Below are positions 1 to 8,230 of a stretch of 40,451 bases of DNA, piece by piece. Source of the DNA: Pseudomonadota bacterium (GTDB lineage Bacteria > Myxococcota_A > UBA9160 > JADFDR01); assembly GCA_003353845.1 (NCBI GenBank), contig PIVT01000034.1:1-40451 (forward strand), given 5' to 3'. The translations under genes and the position numbers were made by a program. Within the stretch, counting starts at the first letter, position 1. Every line of letters begins with the position of its first letter. The notes beneath the pieces are model-generated. The model ran no database searches. It was not told the DNA's origin and saw only the letters and a list, made by a program, of their open reading frames with translations.

Positions 1-64
1 CCCCCATGGGCTTGCACCCGGGGGATTTTGAATCCCCTGCGTCTACCAATTCCGCCATCCCGGC
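1..64 (-). tRNA. tRNA-Leu (anticodon CAA), 3' part cut by the window edge
   Basis: On the minus strand the 5' acceptor strand GCCGGGA begins at 64. It is followed by a D-arm of the class II leucine type (GGCGGAATTGGTAGACGC) and an anticodon stem of GGGGA/TCCCC closing a TTCAAAA loop. This places anticodon CAA at 30-28. A leucine-type variable arm starts after it, but the T-arm and acceptor 3' strand lie outside the window. The identity rests on the D-arm and anticodon loop, which are very characteristic of tRNA-Leu. Confidence 0.9.
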
Positions 65-177
65 TCAGCAAGGAAACGGAGAGTAACACTCCCGGCCGCT
101 GATTCCAGCGAAATCAGACCCCCCGGATCGAGGAAAATCTTGGACCAAAACAACCTACAAAACGGGACCTTAAAGCT

Positions 178-206
178 TTGACAGCCCCCATTGGGCGGGG
201 TAGGTT
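178..206 (+). promoter_or_regulatory. Sigma-70 type promoter of the tRNA-Ala gene
   Basis: A perfect -35 box TTGACA (178-183) is separated by exactly 17 bases from TAGGTT (201-206), a -10 box that matches at the three most conserved positions. The tRNA begins 12 bases downstream, so transcription should start close to the mature 5' end. The rest of 65-218 holds no gene. An inverted repeat CTGATT/AATCAG at 99-117 lies upstream of the minus-strand tRNA-Leu, and its meaning is unknown. Confidence 0.65.
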
Positions 207-218
207 CCTCTCTCCCGT

Positions 219-294
219 GGGGCTGTAGCTCAGTTGGGAGAGCGCGTGAATGGCATTCACGAGGTCCGCGGTTCGATCCCGCGTAGCTCCACCA
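219..294 (+). tRNA. tRNA-Ala (anticodon GGC)
   Basis: This is a complete 76-base cloverleaf. The acceptor strand GGGGCTG pairs with the 3' strand before an encoded CCA (292-294). The D-arm is GCTCAGTTGGGAGAGC. The anticodon stem CGTGA/TCACG (245-249 with 257-261) closes the loop ATGGCAT, with GGC at 252-254. The T-loop is GTTCGATCC. The sequence is nearly identical to textbook bacterial tRNA-Ala. It stands alone, with its own promoter and terminator, divergent from the tRNA-Leu. Confidence 0.97.
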
Positions 295-303
295 CGGTTT
301 TTT

Positions 304-336
304 GGCTCAGCGCGGCAACGCGCTGGGCCTTTTTTT
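304..336 (+). terminator. Rho-independent terminator after tRNA-Ala
   Basis: An 11-base-pair stem (304-314 with 319-329, one G-T pair) closes a GCAA tetraloop, which is a GNRA loop. It is followed directly by seven T residues at 330-336. It sits ten bases after the CCA end of the tRNA and separates this gene from rfbB downstream. Confidence 0.93.
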
Positions 337-416
337 AGTTACCCTGTTCTTGTAAACCTTTGCCACCAAGTCCCTGAAACGGCTGGTATTCTGAGCGTTC
401 TACCCACGGAGCCCAA

Positions 417-1499
417 ATGACCCCTCCGACTTACCTCGTCACTGGCGGTGCCGGTTTTATCGGCTCCAACTTCGTGCATGTCGCCCTGCGCGACACCGAC
501 GCCAACCTTCTCGTGCTCGACAAGCTTACCTACGCCGGCAATCTACTGAACCTGGAGGCCGCCCAAGGTCCGCGTTTTACCTTCGTGCGTGGCGATATTT
601 GCGATCGTCCCTTGGTGGCCAAACTGCTGCGCGAACACGGCGTGACGGCCCTGCTGAACTTCGCCGCTGAAACCCATGTGGATCGCTCCATCGACGGGCC
701 CGGTGCCTTCTTGGAAACCAATATTCGAGGCACCTTTGAACTGCTGGAAGCCGTTCGCAGCTACCTGGCCGAGGTCGGTTCGCCTGTGGCCGACAGCTTT
801 CGTTTCCTCCATGTGTCGACGGATGAAGTCTACGGCTCACTGGGAAAGACCGGTGCCTTTACAGAAGAGACGCCCTACGCCCCCAACTCTCCCTACGCCG
901 CCAGCAAGGCTTCGGCCGATCACTGGGTACGCTCCTATGCTGAGACCTTCGCACTGCCCACACTGATTACCAATTGCTCCAACAACTACGGCCCCTATCA
1001 ATTCCCCGAAAAGTTGATTCCTCTCATGACGCTCAATGCCATGGAAGGGAAACCACTGCCCATTTATGGAGATGGGGGCAATGTGCGCGATTGGTTGTAC
1101 GTGGAGGATCACTGCACGGGCATTCTACGTGCGTTGGAAAAAGGCAAGCTGGGTGAGAAGTACAATATTGGAGGAAACACCGAGCTCAACAATCTGGATG
1201 TGGTCGATCGCATATGCGCCGTACTCGAAGAGATTCTTCCGGCTGCCGAGAACGAGAAACTTGTCGCCGCCGATGTGAGCAGTTACAGCGAGCTCAAAAC
1301 TTTCGTGGAAGATCGCCCTGGCCACGACCGCCGTTACGCCATCGATTGCAGCAAGATGAAAAAGAAGTTGAAGTGGAAGCCCAAGTACGAAATTGATTCC
1401 GGACTGGCCAATACTGTCCGCTGGTACATCGACAATCCCGAGTGGTGCAAATCCGTCCAAGAAGAGACCTACGGTCGGGAACGACTGGGCCTCAATTAA
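417..1499 (+). CDS. rfbB: dTDP-glucose 4,6-dehydratase
   Basis: This enzyme converts dTDP-D-glucose to dTDP-4-keto-6-deoxy-D-glucose, the committed step toward dTDP-rhamnose and other deoxysugars for surface polysaccharide. The 360-residue protein has the extended SDR NAD-binding motif TGGAGFIGS (residues 9-17), the STDEVYG segment that carries the Asp-Glu catalytic pair, and the YAASKAS segment with the Tyr-x3-Lys catalytic pair. Length and motifs are full-family. The ATG is preceded by GGAG at 408-411 with five-base spacing. No rmlA, rmlC or rmlD lies in the window, so the rest of the pathway must be encoded elsewhere. The stop codon lies inside a perfect 14-base palindrome (1496-1509). Confidence 0.95.
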   Translation: MTPPTYLVTGGAGFIGSNFVHVALRDTDANLLVLDKLTYAGNLLNLEAAQGPRFTFVRGDICDRPLVAKLLREHGVTALLNFAAETHVDRSIDGPGAFLETNIRGTFELLEAVRSYLAEVGSPVADSFRFLHVSTDEVYGSLGKTGAFTEETPYAPNSPYAASKASADHWVRSYAETFALPTLITNCSNNYGPYQFPEKLIPLMTLNAMEGKPLPIYGDGGNVRDWLYVEDHCTGILRALEKGKLGEKYNIGGNTELNNLDVVDRICAVLEEILPAAENEKLVAADVSSYSELKTFVEDRPGHDRRYAIDCSKMKKKLKWKPKYEIDSGLANTVRWYIDNPEWCKSVQEETYGRERLGLN

Positions 1500-1900
1500 C
1501 CCGGGTTAAGGTCTCGGTTTGGCGTCTCAAAAGAAAGATTTCTCGTTATTGGGACATGCCACTCAAACACGGCACGAGCACGCCTCCCTCATTCTCTCCG
1601 ATTCTCTGCCTGCACCCGGTTTTAACTAGAGACCTGCACATTTCGTGATTTTCCCCATCAAGGACTTGCACCGAATTCTGCCTGTCCGCTGCCGGTTCGC
1701 GGCGTGCAGGGGTCCCAAAACTGGGATTTCAAGGCACTTGTACCGTATGTGTAGAACACACTTAAACCATTGCCATTATTCAGCTTTTTCAAGTTTTCCC
1801 GACCTGGCATGACACTTGTAATGAAGTAGGACAGAGCCCGCAGTGTGCTCGGAACCAAGCCAACCAGATCGTGCAAGATCGCGAGTGATTAGGAAGATGA
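1500..1900. other. Intergenic region between rfbB and the HD-GYP operon
   Basis: I see no convincing gene in these 400 bases. They contain the tail of the TTAACCCGGGTTAA palindrome, and an imperfect GC-rich hairpin around 1682-1709. A short hairpin TCCCA/TGGGA followed by three T sits at 1713-1729. Two similar boxes, CAAGGACTTGCACCG near 1659 and CAAGGCACTTGTACCG near 1730, form a loose direct repeat, and a sigma-54-like element lies at 1805-1820. The region probably holds the control region of the downstream operon. Confidence 0.5.
1805..1820 (+). promoter_or_regulatory. Possible sigma-54 (RpoN) promoter for the HD-GYP operon
   Basis: The element TGGCATGACACTTGTA has the -24 GG and -12 TTG blocks at the spacing of the RpoN consensus (TGGCACG-N4-TTGCA). 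Its mismatches are T for C after TGGCA, and T for C in the -12 GC. Initiation would fall near 1830, about 70 bases before the ATG at 1901. rpoN itself lies in this window. The -12 mismatch is serious, so this is only a candidate. Confidence 0.25.
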
Positions 1901-3031
1901 ATGTCGAAGTATACCGTCCTGTTTGTTGATGATGAACCCAATATCTTGAAGGCGCTGGAGCGTCTTCTGCGAAACGAAGGCGTGCGAACCTTGTGCGCCT
2001 CCAGACCTTCCGAGGCCCTGGAACTCTTGAAGACAGAGAACATACAAGTCGTGGTTTCGGACATGCGCATGCCTGAACAAAACGGCGCAGAACTTCTCGG
2101 ACTGATCCGAGAAACCTACCCCGACATCATTCGCATCATGCTGACGGGACATAGTGATATTCAAATCGCGATGGAAGCGATCAATCACGGTGAGATCTAC
2201 CGCCTGATCAATAAACCCTGGGATGACGAAGACCTTAAATCTGTCATTCGCTCTGCCATCCATGAGTACACGCGGGAAGAGAAGATCCAAGAGTTGCACC
2301 GTGTCACCTATCAGCAGAACGAAAACCTGGTCGAGTTAAATCAAACCTTGGAAGAGCAAGTGCGCCAGCGAACCAAGCAATTGGCGGAAAAGAACGTCGA
2401 ACTGCGCAATGGCTACATCGAGACCATTCGCGCTCTGGCCGAAGCCGTGGACGCAAAAGATGCCTACACCCGTGGCCACTCTGAGCGTGTCGGTATTTAC
2501 GCTTCGAAGATTGCGCAAGAAATGCGCTTTCCAAAAGAGTTCATCGAGCGTGTCTACATCGCGGGTGTCTTGCATGACATCGGAAAAATCGGTGTCCCCG
2601 ATGCCATCATCGCCAAGCCCGGCAAGCTCACCAAGGAAGAATTTGCACGCATGGCCGAGCATCCAGAGATCGGAGCACGCATTTTAGAGCCCGTCTCCTT
2701 CCTGGCCGACGTTGTTCCTTGTGTTCGCCACCACCACGAATGGTATGACGGTTCGGACAAGGGCTACCCCTTACAATTGCAGGGTGAATCCATTCCCCTG
2801 CCCTCGCGCATCCTGCTGGTAGCCGACACCGTGGAGGCCATGACCAGTGATCGACCTTATCGCAAGGCCCTGCCCATTGATTGCGTCGTCTCTGAATTGA
2901 ACAAATATTCAGGACAGCAGTTTGATCCAGATTGTGTTCGGGGCTTTATGCGACTGTTGGATGCACAGGGAGAGGACTTTTTCGTCAAAGGAAACAACTT
3001 CGACATCTATGAATTCTTAGAGGGCTGGTAA
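1901..3031 (+). CDS. Response regulator with HD-GYP domain (RpfG-like cyclic-di-GMP phosphodiesterase)
   Basis: The predicted role is to hydrolyse cyclic di-GMP under control of a phosphorelay, in the cytoplasm. The REC domain (residues 4-122) has the acidic pair D10/D11, phospho-acceptor D54, T82 and K105 within NKPWDD, a signature of RpfG-type regulators. A short coiled linker (about 124-168) leads to the HD-GYP domain (170-376), with H193, the H225-D226 pair in LHDIGKIG, the HHHE run at 277-280 and GYP at 288-290. The family's DGTGYP reads DGSDKGYP here, a short insertion, but the metal ligands I can recognise are kept, so activity is likely. An AGGAAG ribosome site (1891-1896) precedes the ATG. 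The stop overlaps the next start (TAATG), showing translational coupling. No sensor kinase is adjacent. Confidence 0.92.
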   Translation: MSKYTVLFVDDEPNILKALERLLRNEGVRTLCASRPSEALELLKTENIQVVVSDMRMPEQNGAELLGLIRETYPDIIRIMLTGHSDIQIAMEAINHGEIYRLINKPWDDEDLKSVIRSAIHEYTREEKIQELHRVTYQQNENLVELNQTLEEQVRQRTKQLAEKNVELRNGYIETIRALAEAVDAKDAYTRGHSERVGIYASKIAQEMRFPKEFIERVYIAGVLHDIGKIGVPDAIIAKPGKLTKEEFARMAEHPEIGARILEPVSFLADVVPCVRHHHEWYDGSDKGYPLQLQGESIPLPSRILLVADTVEAMTSDRPYRKALPIDCVVSELNKYSGQQFDPDCVRGFMRLLDAQGEDFFVKGNNFDIYEFLEGW

Positions 3032-4032
3032 TGAGATCAGAGGAAACTGCTACCGACCAAAATGATGCTGAACACTCACTGAGCTTTGACCCCAGTGATC
3101 CGCTGGTGCGGGATCCGCGCTTTCTCGTCGACGATACCTTCCTCAACATCTTCCGCAGTGAACTCGAGGAGCGCTTGGGGCAGGAATCCACCGCCCAGGT
3201 TCTTTTCCAGCTCGGCTTTTACCACGGCCTGCGCGATGCCAGCGCCGCCTCTCGCAACCAAAACTCCCACTCTCACACAGCTCCCTTGTTCGGCTTGGAG
3301 TTCCACGCGGATTCCTCCAATCCCGAAACGGGCGGCCTGCGACTTCACGGCAGTTGGCCCGAACGTTCCAGCAGCGAGGAGCTTTCGCAGGAAGAGGATG
3401 CCCAGCGCTCCAGTTGTGCCATCAATTCCGGTTACACCTCGGGCTGGCTTTCGGGATTGTTCGAGAAAGACCTGCTCGCTGTCGTCTCGGATGCCAGTGA
3501 GGAGAATCCTTCGAGATGCAATTTCCTGGTGCGTGAAGCCACGGATTGGGAATCCACCGTACTTCCCTGGATCGAAGGCGACGCTGACAACTTCCCCTTT
3601 GCTGAACTCAACGATTGTGTCCAACAAGACCAGGAAGAGATCCCCACGTCAGAGCCCTCCTCTTGCACCCTCAGCAGCGAAACTCAAACCATCCAGGTAT
3701 GGGGACCGGTGATGGTCCTGCCCTATGCCGGTCCTGACGAGGCTTTGAAGGCCATTAGCATGATCCACCAGGAACCCGGCGTGACCAACGTATCCGTGGT
3801 GGTCCTCGACCTGTGTGAAGCCATTGTCGATGAAGCTTTCGGTGCGGTGGCCCTGGAATGCATTATCGAGGCCACGGACCAGATGGGCGTCGAACTCATC
3901 CTGACAGGCGTTTCTCCGCTCTCTGAACGCGTTTTGGCCGATTTCGAGTCCTGCCCCCTGATTTACAAAGAAATGAACTCAGCCATCGGCGCCGCCTTCC
4001 AGATCGCCAAACTCCAGCAGCAGTTGACCTAG
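3031..4032 (+). CDS. V4R-like plus STAS domain protein, putative signalling partner of the HD-GYP regulator
   Basis: This 333-residue protein starts inside the stop of the HD-GYP gene. Residues about 40-180 resemble a V4R (4-vinyl reductase-type) sensor domain: an FQLGFYHGLRDA helix near 61-72, then SGYTSGWLSGLFEKDL followed by a segment ending NFLV, which mimics the family's C-terminal half. The family's conserved Cys pattern is only partly present. Residues about 225-333 have the shape of a STAS (anti-anti-sigma-like) domain, with alternating strands and helices around VVVLDLCEAIVDEAFGAVAL. The middle (180-225) is acidic and low in complexity. I infer a cytoplasmic regulator that may bind a small ligand and relay it through STAS. 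No catalytic residues are evident. The domain calls come from pattern, not from a profile search. Confidence 0.6.
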   Translation: MRSEETATDQNDAEHSLSFDPSDPLVRDPRFLVDDTFLNIFRSELEERLGQESTAQVLFQLGFYHGLRDASAASRNQNSHSHTAPLFGLEFHADSSNPETGGLRLHGSWPERSSSEELSQEEDAQRSSCAINSGYTSGWLSGLFEKDLLAVVSDASEENPSRCNFLVREATDWESTVLPWIEGDADNFPFAELNDCVQQDQEEIPTSEPSSCTLSSETQTIQVWGPVMVLPYAGPDEALKAISMIHQEPGVTNVSVVVLDLCEAIVDEAFGAVALECIIEATDQMGVELILTGVSPLSERVLADFESCPLIYKEMNSAIGAAFQIAKLQQQLT

Positions 4033-4074
4033 CTAGTACTCAAGCCAGCCTGGAAAATACCCGAAAGCAACAGT

Positions 4075-5502
4075 ATGAACGTCTCAGCCAACAATGAAGG
4101 ACTTGGGGAATTTGGTTTCTCCACGCTCCTGCTGAAGCTTCACCGCGAAGGATTTTCGGGGGAGCTCACCCTCACCACTCCCGAAGTGAAGCGAAAAATC
4201 CTCTTCGCTGAAGGGGTTCCTGTGTTCGCGGAATCGAACGCCAGTGAAGAGCAGGTCCTGCCCATCTTGCTGAGCCAAGGGAAGATCAACAACGAGGCGG
4301 TCGAGCGCGTGGAAGGGCTAGTCGAGGAGCGCGGCTGCAGTGAAGAGAAAGCGCTGTTAGGGCTAAACCTTCTCGGCCCCAAAGACCTGTTAGAAGCCCT
4401 GCAAGAGCAAACGCGTCAGCGCATTATCAACTGCTTCACCCTTGCTGACGCCACGGTAGCTCTCGAGACACGAAAAGATTCTTTGGATCGTGCTCAAGCC
4501 ATGCGCTTGGATCCATTACTCCTGATCAAAGACGGACTTCAAGGCTGCCCTGAGCAACACCTGCTCAAGGCCTTTGACAGCAACCTGGACAAGTATCCCC
4601 GCGGCGGACCTCACGTAGCTCGTTTACTAACGCGGTTGTTAGAAAAGAAAGAGCAAGGTAAAAGCCCCTTTTCCTATCTCAACGCCACCAAGACTTTACG
4701 CGAACTGCTAGGCGATCCCATTTCCAAGCCGCAACTGGCCCTGGCTTGGATTCTCCACCACGCCAATGTCTTCCACTACCTCGACGAGCCCAGTTCCATC
4801 GGACGCTTGGCTGACTTCACCGAGTCTGAAATCGAAGTGTTGGTCGAGGGGACAGACGCTGCGCAAGAGAGCGCAAAGAAAACGGCGAGCCCAAAACCGG
4901 GAGCAGGCAAGCCTCGCAAAAAGAATGTCATGGGCAGCGTACAACTGCGCGCTCAGATTCTGGCAAAATTCTCCACGCTCAAAGACGCCAACTACTACGA
5001 TTTGCTGAGCATCGATCAAAACGCCACAGCCGTGCTCATCAAGAAAACCTATTTCGTGCTAGCCAAGCATTACCACCCAGATGCGCTCGCACGACAGGGA
5101 TTGGAAGACGTCAAGGACCAAGCGAAGGACGTGTTCGCAGCAGTTGCCAAGGCCTACGCCACACTCTCTGATGTGGCCAAACGCAAAGAATACGACGCTA
5201 GCTTGTCCAGTGGTGGCTCTTCGGAAGATGCCAATCGCGTCATGGAAGCCGAGAGTCTCTACCGGAAGTCCGAGATTCTTATTCGCATGGGTAATTTCAA
5301 GGGTGCCCTTGATCTGCTGAAAACGACGGTCAATCTCTGGCCGGATGAAGCTGCCTACCAAGCCGCCTTGGGATGGGTCTACTTTAAAAACATGCCCTCA
5401 GATCGCGACAAAGCACTTGAGCACCTTCAACTCGCGCTCAATCTCGACCCCACGCACGAGCCCGCCCTATCTTACAAGAAAACGATTCAAGGGAATCAGT
5501 AG
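4075..5502 (+). CDS. DUF4388 (PATAN-like) / J-domain / TPR protein
   Basis: Three modules are visible in 475 residues. Residues 1-100 match the DUF4388/PATAN pattern (GFSTLLLKLHREGFSGELTL, then an ILFAEGVPVFAES strand), common in deltaproteobacterial two-component and gliding systems. Residues about 304-370 are a J-domain with the HPD motif at 343-345 (KHYHPDA) and the usual YYDLL start, so it should stimulate an Hsp70. Residues 385-475 form about two TPR units (SLYRKSEILIRMGNFKGALD; AAYQAALGWVYF). A Lys-rich linker (about 265-285) precedes the J-domain. It follows the V4R/STAS gene by 42 bases on the same strand, so the three genes probably form one operon. The product is likely a cytoplasmic adaptor that brings DnaK to a signalling complex; no partner is shown by the sequence. 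Confidence 0.8.
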   Translation: MNVSANNEGLGEFGFSTLLLKLHREGFSGELTLTTPEVKRKILFAEGVPVFAESNASEEQVLPILLSQGKINNEAVERVEGLVEERGCSEEKALLGLNLLGPKDLLEALQEQTRQRIINCFTLADATVALETRKDSLDRAQAMRLDPLLLIKDGLQGCPEQHLLKAFDSNLDKYPRGGPHVARLLTRLLEKKEQGKSPFSYLNATKTLRELLGDPISKPQLALAWILHHANVFHYLDEPSSIGRLADFTESEIEVLVEGTDAAQESAKKTASPKPGAGKPRKKNVMGSVQLRAQILAKFSTLKDANYYDLLSIDQNATAVLIKKTYFVLAKHYHPDALARQGLEDVKDQAKDVFAAVAKAYATLSDVAKRKEYDASLSSGGSSEDANRVMEAESLYRKSEILIRMGNFKGALDLLKTTVNLWPDEAAYQAALGWVYFKNMPSDRDKALEHLQLALNLDPTHEPALSYKKTIQGNQ

Positions 5503-5517
5503 GCGTACCCGTCGAGT

Positions 5518-8037
5518 CTAGTTCTGCAGCGCCCCATCCCCCGGACAACTCGTGTGAGCACCGCGCCACTTCAGTACTTCTTCATTGGCACCTACCAGCA
5601 CGGCGCCATCTCGACCCGTCCACCACATTCGAATGCCCTCCTCGGCCAGGCGCTGGACCACATTGGCATGCGGCATGTCAAAACGTCCGTGACAAGGCAC
5701 TGACACCAGCACATGTTCCGCTTCTACCGCACGCAGGAAGGCTTGAGTGGACGAGGTTTGGCTGCCGTGATGACCCAACTTGAGCCAGTCCGCTTTCAAG
5801 CTGCGACCGCTGCGAAGAAGTTCTCGCTCACCCTCTCGCTCCAAGTCCCCCGGCAACAACAACGTCAATCCCGACAGTTCGACGCGCAGAACCAGGGAGC
5901 GATCATTGCGCGTGTGGGCCGAGGCCTTGCGCGGAGGCCAGAGTGTTTCGATCCAGAGGTCACCCACAGCCTCGGCCAAGCCATCGGCCCCTCGCTCCAC
6001 AATCGGTACGTTTTTCTCACGCGCGACCTGCTTCAACGCAGCAAAGGCCGGATCTTCTATTCCGCCATAGGGCAACCACAAGCTTCCCACGCTCACCCCA
6101 CGCAAAACCGCAGCCAGCCCTCCTTGATGATCGCGATCTGCGTGCGAGGCGACGAGAAGGTCAAGATGTGAAACCTGCAGGGCATGCAGCGCGGGCAACA
6201 CGATGAACTCACCCATGGATCCTCCCGTAAGAAAAGAATTCCCTCCATCGATGAGCACGGCCGCTTCGCGGCCTTGAATCAAAATGGCGTCACCCTGTCC
6301 AACATCGAGAAAGGCAACTCGTGGTGGCCCCGGAGAAATGGAACTCACCGGGGCCACACTCAACACCGCGCAACTCAGCCCCGCACTCAGAGCCTTCCAA
6401 CGAGTGCGTTTCACACGTGCCGTGATAAGGGCCAACCCCAGGCTCGCACCCATCCAAGGCCACGGGACATGGGTGTTTGTCATCAGCAAGGGACTGGTCG
6501 GTGCCAGCAGGAGCGCCAGATCGAGAGCGCGCCCCCAAATCCCCTCCACCCAGGGCGCCCACTGCGCGCAAAGTAGTGAAGGATCCAGCGGATCCAGGGC
6601 GGTGGCGATGCCTACCCCCGCGCTCAGCAGCAAGGCTCCCGGCAAAAGCACAAATCCCGTGAGTGGAACTGCAACCAGATTCCACAAAGCCGCCATGGGT
6701 GCCACGGTGCCAAAGACTTGCGCGGTAATAGGCGCACTGGCTGCCAGGGCGACAAGGCTCACTCGAAAACAGCTATGCAATCCATTCAGCACGGGACCCA
6801 ACACAGGAAGCGCTGCGACCCCATCCATGTTCCACCTACCAAAGGTCTGCCCGCCTGCCTCTTCCCCATTTACCGCGACCGTCCCTGCCCCGGAAAAAGA
6901 CATCCACAACAACGCCGTGCTTACGGCAAAGGACATCTGCGCACCGGGATCAAAAAGCAGCTGGGGTTCCCTCCACAAAAGAAACAAGCCCGCTGCGGCC
7001 AGGGGATGGAAGCGCCCTCCCCTGCGCCCTAATCCGAGACCGATGACCAGGGCCAACAACAAGATCAGTGAACGGCGGACCGGCAATCCCCAACCCGCCA
7101 ATGCGGCGTAGCCAAAAGCCACGGCCACAGCCATCCAAGCCGCCAGCGGACGCACATCTCGACGATCGGGGAGTCCTGGAATGCGTGAAAACAAAAATCG
7201 AAACAGCAGGAAGGCCGTGCTGGCAACCATGCCCAGATGCAAACCCGAAACAGCCAAGAGATGCGATAACCCCAGCTTGGCAAAAGCGGCGCGTTCCTCG
7301 GCCGACAAACCGTTCCGCTCCCCCAAGACCAAGGCCACCACCAACCCGCTGCCATGCCCCATGGAAAGCAAGTTTTTCCGCAGCCCTTGCCGCCACACCC
7401 TCGCCCGGCTCCATCCCGTGGAATTCTCCACAAGCTTCACGGCCAAATGCGGATGCACAAGATGCGCGCTCGCACCTACCCCCTGGCGGCGCATCTGTTT
7501 CTCACGATTCCGGCCTCCCGGGTTGGACAGGGTACGCAGGGGCCGCAAGCGCACCTGCGCTCGAATGCGATCCCCCACCTGTGCCGTTGACACCACCCAC
7601 TCCTCAGCTTGACCGTGGTCCCAGCGCAATTCGATTTGACTGGGGGCAGCCAACCCATCCACCACCTCTTCCATGCGCAAGCGACGCCAACCCGGGCCTT
7701 CCACCACGCGAGTCACGCGTCCTTCGATGGTTGTCTCCACATGGGAGGTACCCACGTAGGGCCACAAAGAGTTCTCCAAGGAGACACTCAAAGCATAGGC
7801 CCCTGTGCATAAGGAGATGACACAACACAGTGTTTCTCGTTGCCAGGACCGGCGCACACGGAGCGCAGCAAGTCCTGCAACGCTCCCCAGCAGGACCCAA
7901 ACCCCAGCGGCAACCCACTCGCAATCTGCAAGCAAGATTCCTGCAATCTCGCTGAACAACAACAGGATTAATAGATTCTTCAAAAGAGCCAAACGCGTCA
8001 GGACCGACGGACTGGAAATCAAACTAACAGAAATCAA
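5518..8037 (-). CDS. comEC: ComEC/Rec2-family DNA uptake channel with C-terminal metallo-beta-lactamase domain
   Basis: This inner-membrane protein is predicted to pass single-stranded DNA into the cytoplasm during natural transformation. The 839 residues show N-terminal membrane segments and a soluble DUF4131-type domain (about 75-200). The competence domain follows, with its hallmark HLLAVSGLHLGM (near 260) and many hydrophobic helices to about 555. The C-terminal metallo-beta-lactamase-like domain begins DVGQGDAILIQ and keeps SHADRDHQGG and LKLGHHGSQTSS, so its metal ligands look intact. The reading frame opens with TTG at 8037 and no clear ribosome site, so the true start may be slightly downstream. 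It converges with the J-domain gene 15 bases away. No comEA or pilus genes are in the window. Confidence 0.93.
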   Translation of the reverse strand: MISVSLISSPSVLTRLALLKNLLILLLFSEIAGILLADCEWVAAGVWVLLGSVAGLAALRVRRSWQRETLCCVISLCTGAYALSVSLENSLWPYVGTSHVETTIEGRVTRVVEGPGWRRLRMEEVVDGLAAPSQIELRWDHGQAEEWVVSTAQVGDRIRAQVRLRPLRTLSNPGGRNREKQMRRQGVGASAHLVHPHLAVKLVENSTGWSRARVWRQGLRKNLLSMGHGSGLVVALVLGERNGLSAEERAAFAKLGLSHLLAVSGLHLGMVASTAFLLFRFLFSRIPGLPDRRDVRPLAAWMAVAVAFGYAALAGWGLPVRRSLILLLALVIGLGLGRRGGRFHPLAAAGLFLLWREPQLLFDPGAQMSFAVSTALLWMSFSGAGTVAVNGEEAGGQTFGRWNMDGVAALPVLGPVLNGLHSCFRVSLVALAASAPITAQVFGTVAPMAALWNLVAVPLTGFVLLPGALLLSAGVGIATALDPLDPSLLCAQWAPWVEGIWGRALDLALLLAPTSPLLMTNTHVPWPWMGASLGLALITARVKRTRWKALSAGLSCAVLSVAPVSSISPGPPRVAFLDVGQGDAILIQGREAAVLIDGGNSFLTGGSMGEFIVLPALHALQVSHLDLLVASHADRDHQGGLAAVLRGVSVGSLWLPYGGIEDPAFAALKQVAREKNVPIVERGADGLAEAVGDLWIETLWPPRKASAHTRNDRSLVLRVELSGLTLLLPGDLEREGERELLRSGRSLKADWLKLGHHGSQTSSTQAFLRAVEAEHVLVSVPCHGRFDMPHANVVQRLAEEGIRMWWTGRDGAVLVGANEEVLKWRGAHTSCPGDGALQN

Positions 8038-8092
8038 CTGGACGCAAGGGCTGAATGATCTACATTGAGCCCCTGCAAGCGGAGGGAAAACA

Positions 8093-8209
8093 GTGAATGA
8101 GCAACTACTGCTCTTGTGTATTGCCGGTTGGATCGGCGGTGCGGGACTGGTCTGGGGAGTGACCTACACGGTCGACACCCTTTCACAGCGCAAGAATATA
8201 ACCGAATAA
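8093..8209 (+). CDS. Small single-pass membrane protein (38 residues), unknown function
   Basis: The GTG at 8093 is preceded by GGAGGG at 8081-8086 with a six-base spacer, one of the best ribosome sites in the window. The frame reads MNEQLLLLCIAGWIGG, a hydrophobic helix through about residue 25, then a polar tail ending in QRKNITE and TAA at 8207. An in-frame ATG does not exist; the ATG at 8097 is in another frame. It lies in the gap between the starts of comEC (divergent) and the stop of the aspartyl protease (convergent). I recognise no family. The ribosome site and clean helix argue for a real gene; length and isolation argue for caution. Confidence 0.55.
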   Translation: MNEQLLLLCIAGWIGGAGLVWGVTYTVDTLSQRKNITE

Positions 8210-8230
8210 ATACAACAGCCTCGGAAAGAC

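Noticed and set aside
5713-7924. Several long plus-strand frames opposite comEC
   Set aside because: They overlap a protein with complete ComEC and metallo-beta-lactamase motifs; they are Pro/Arg-rich, as expected from antisense reading of GC-rich coding DNA.
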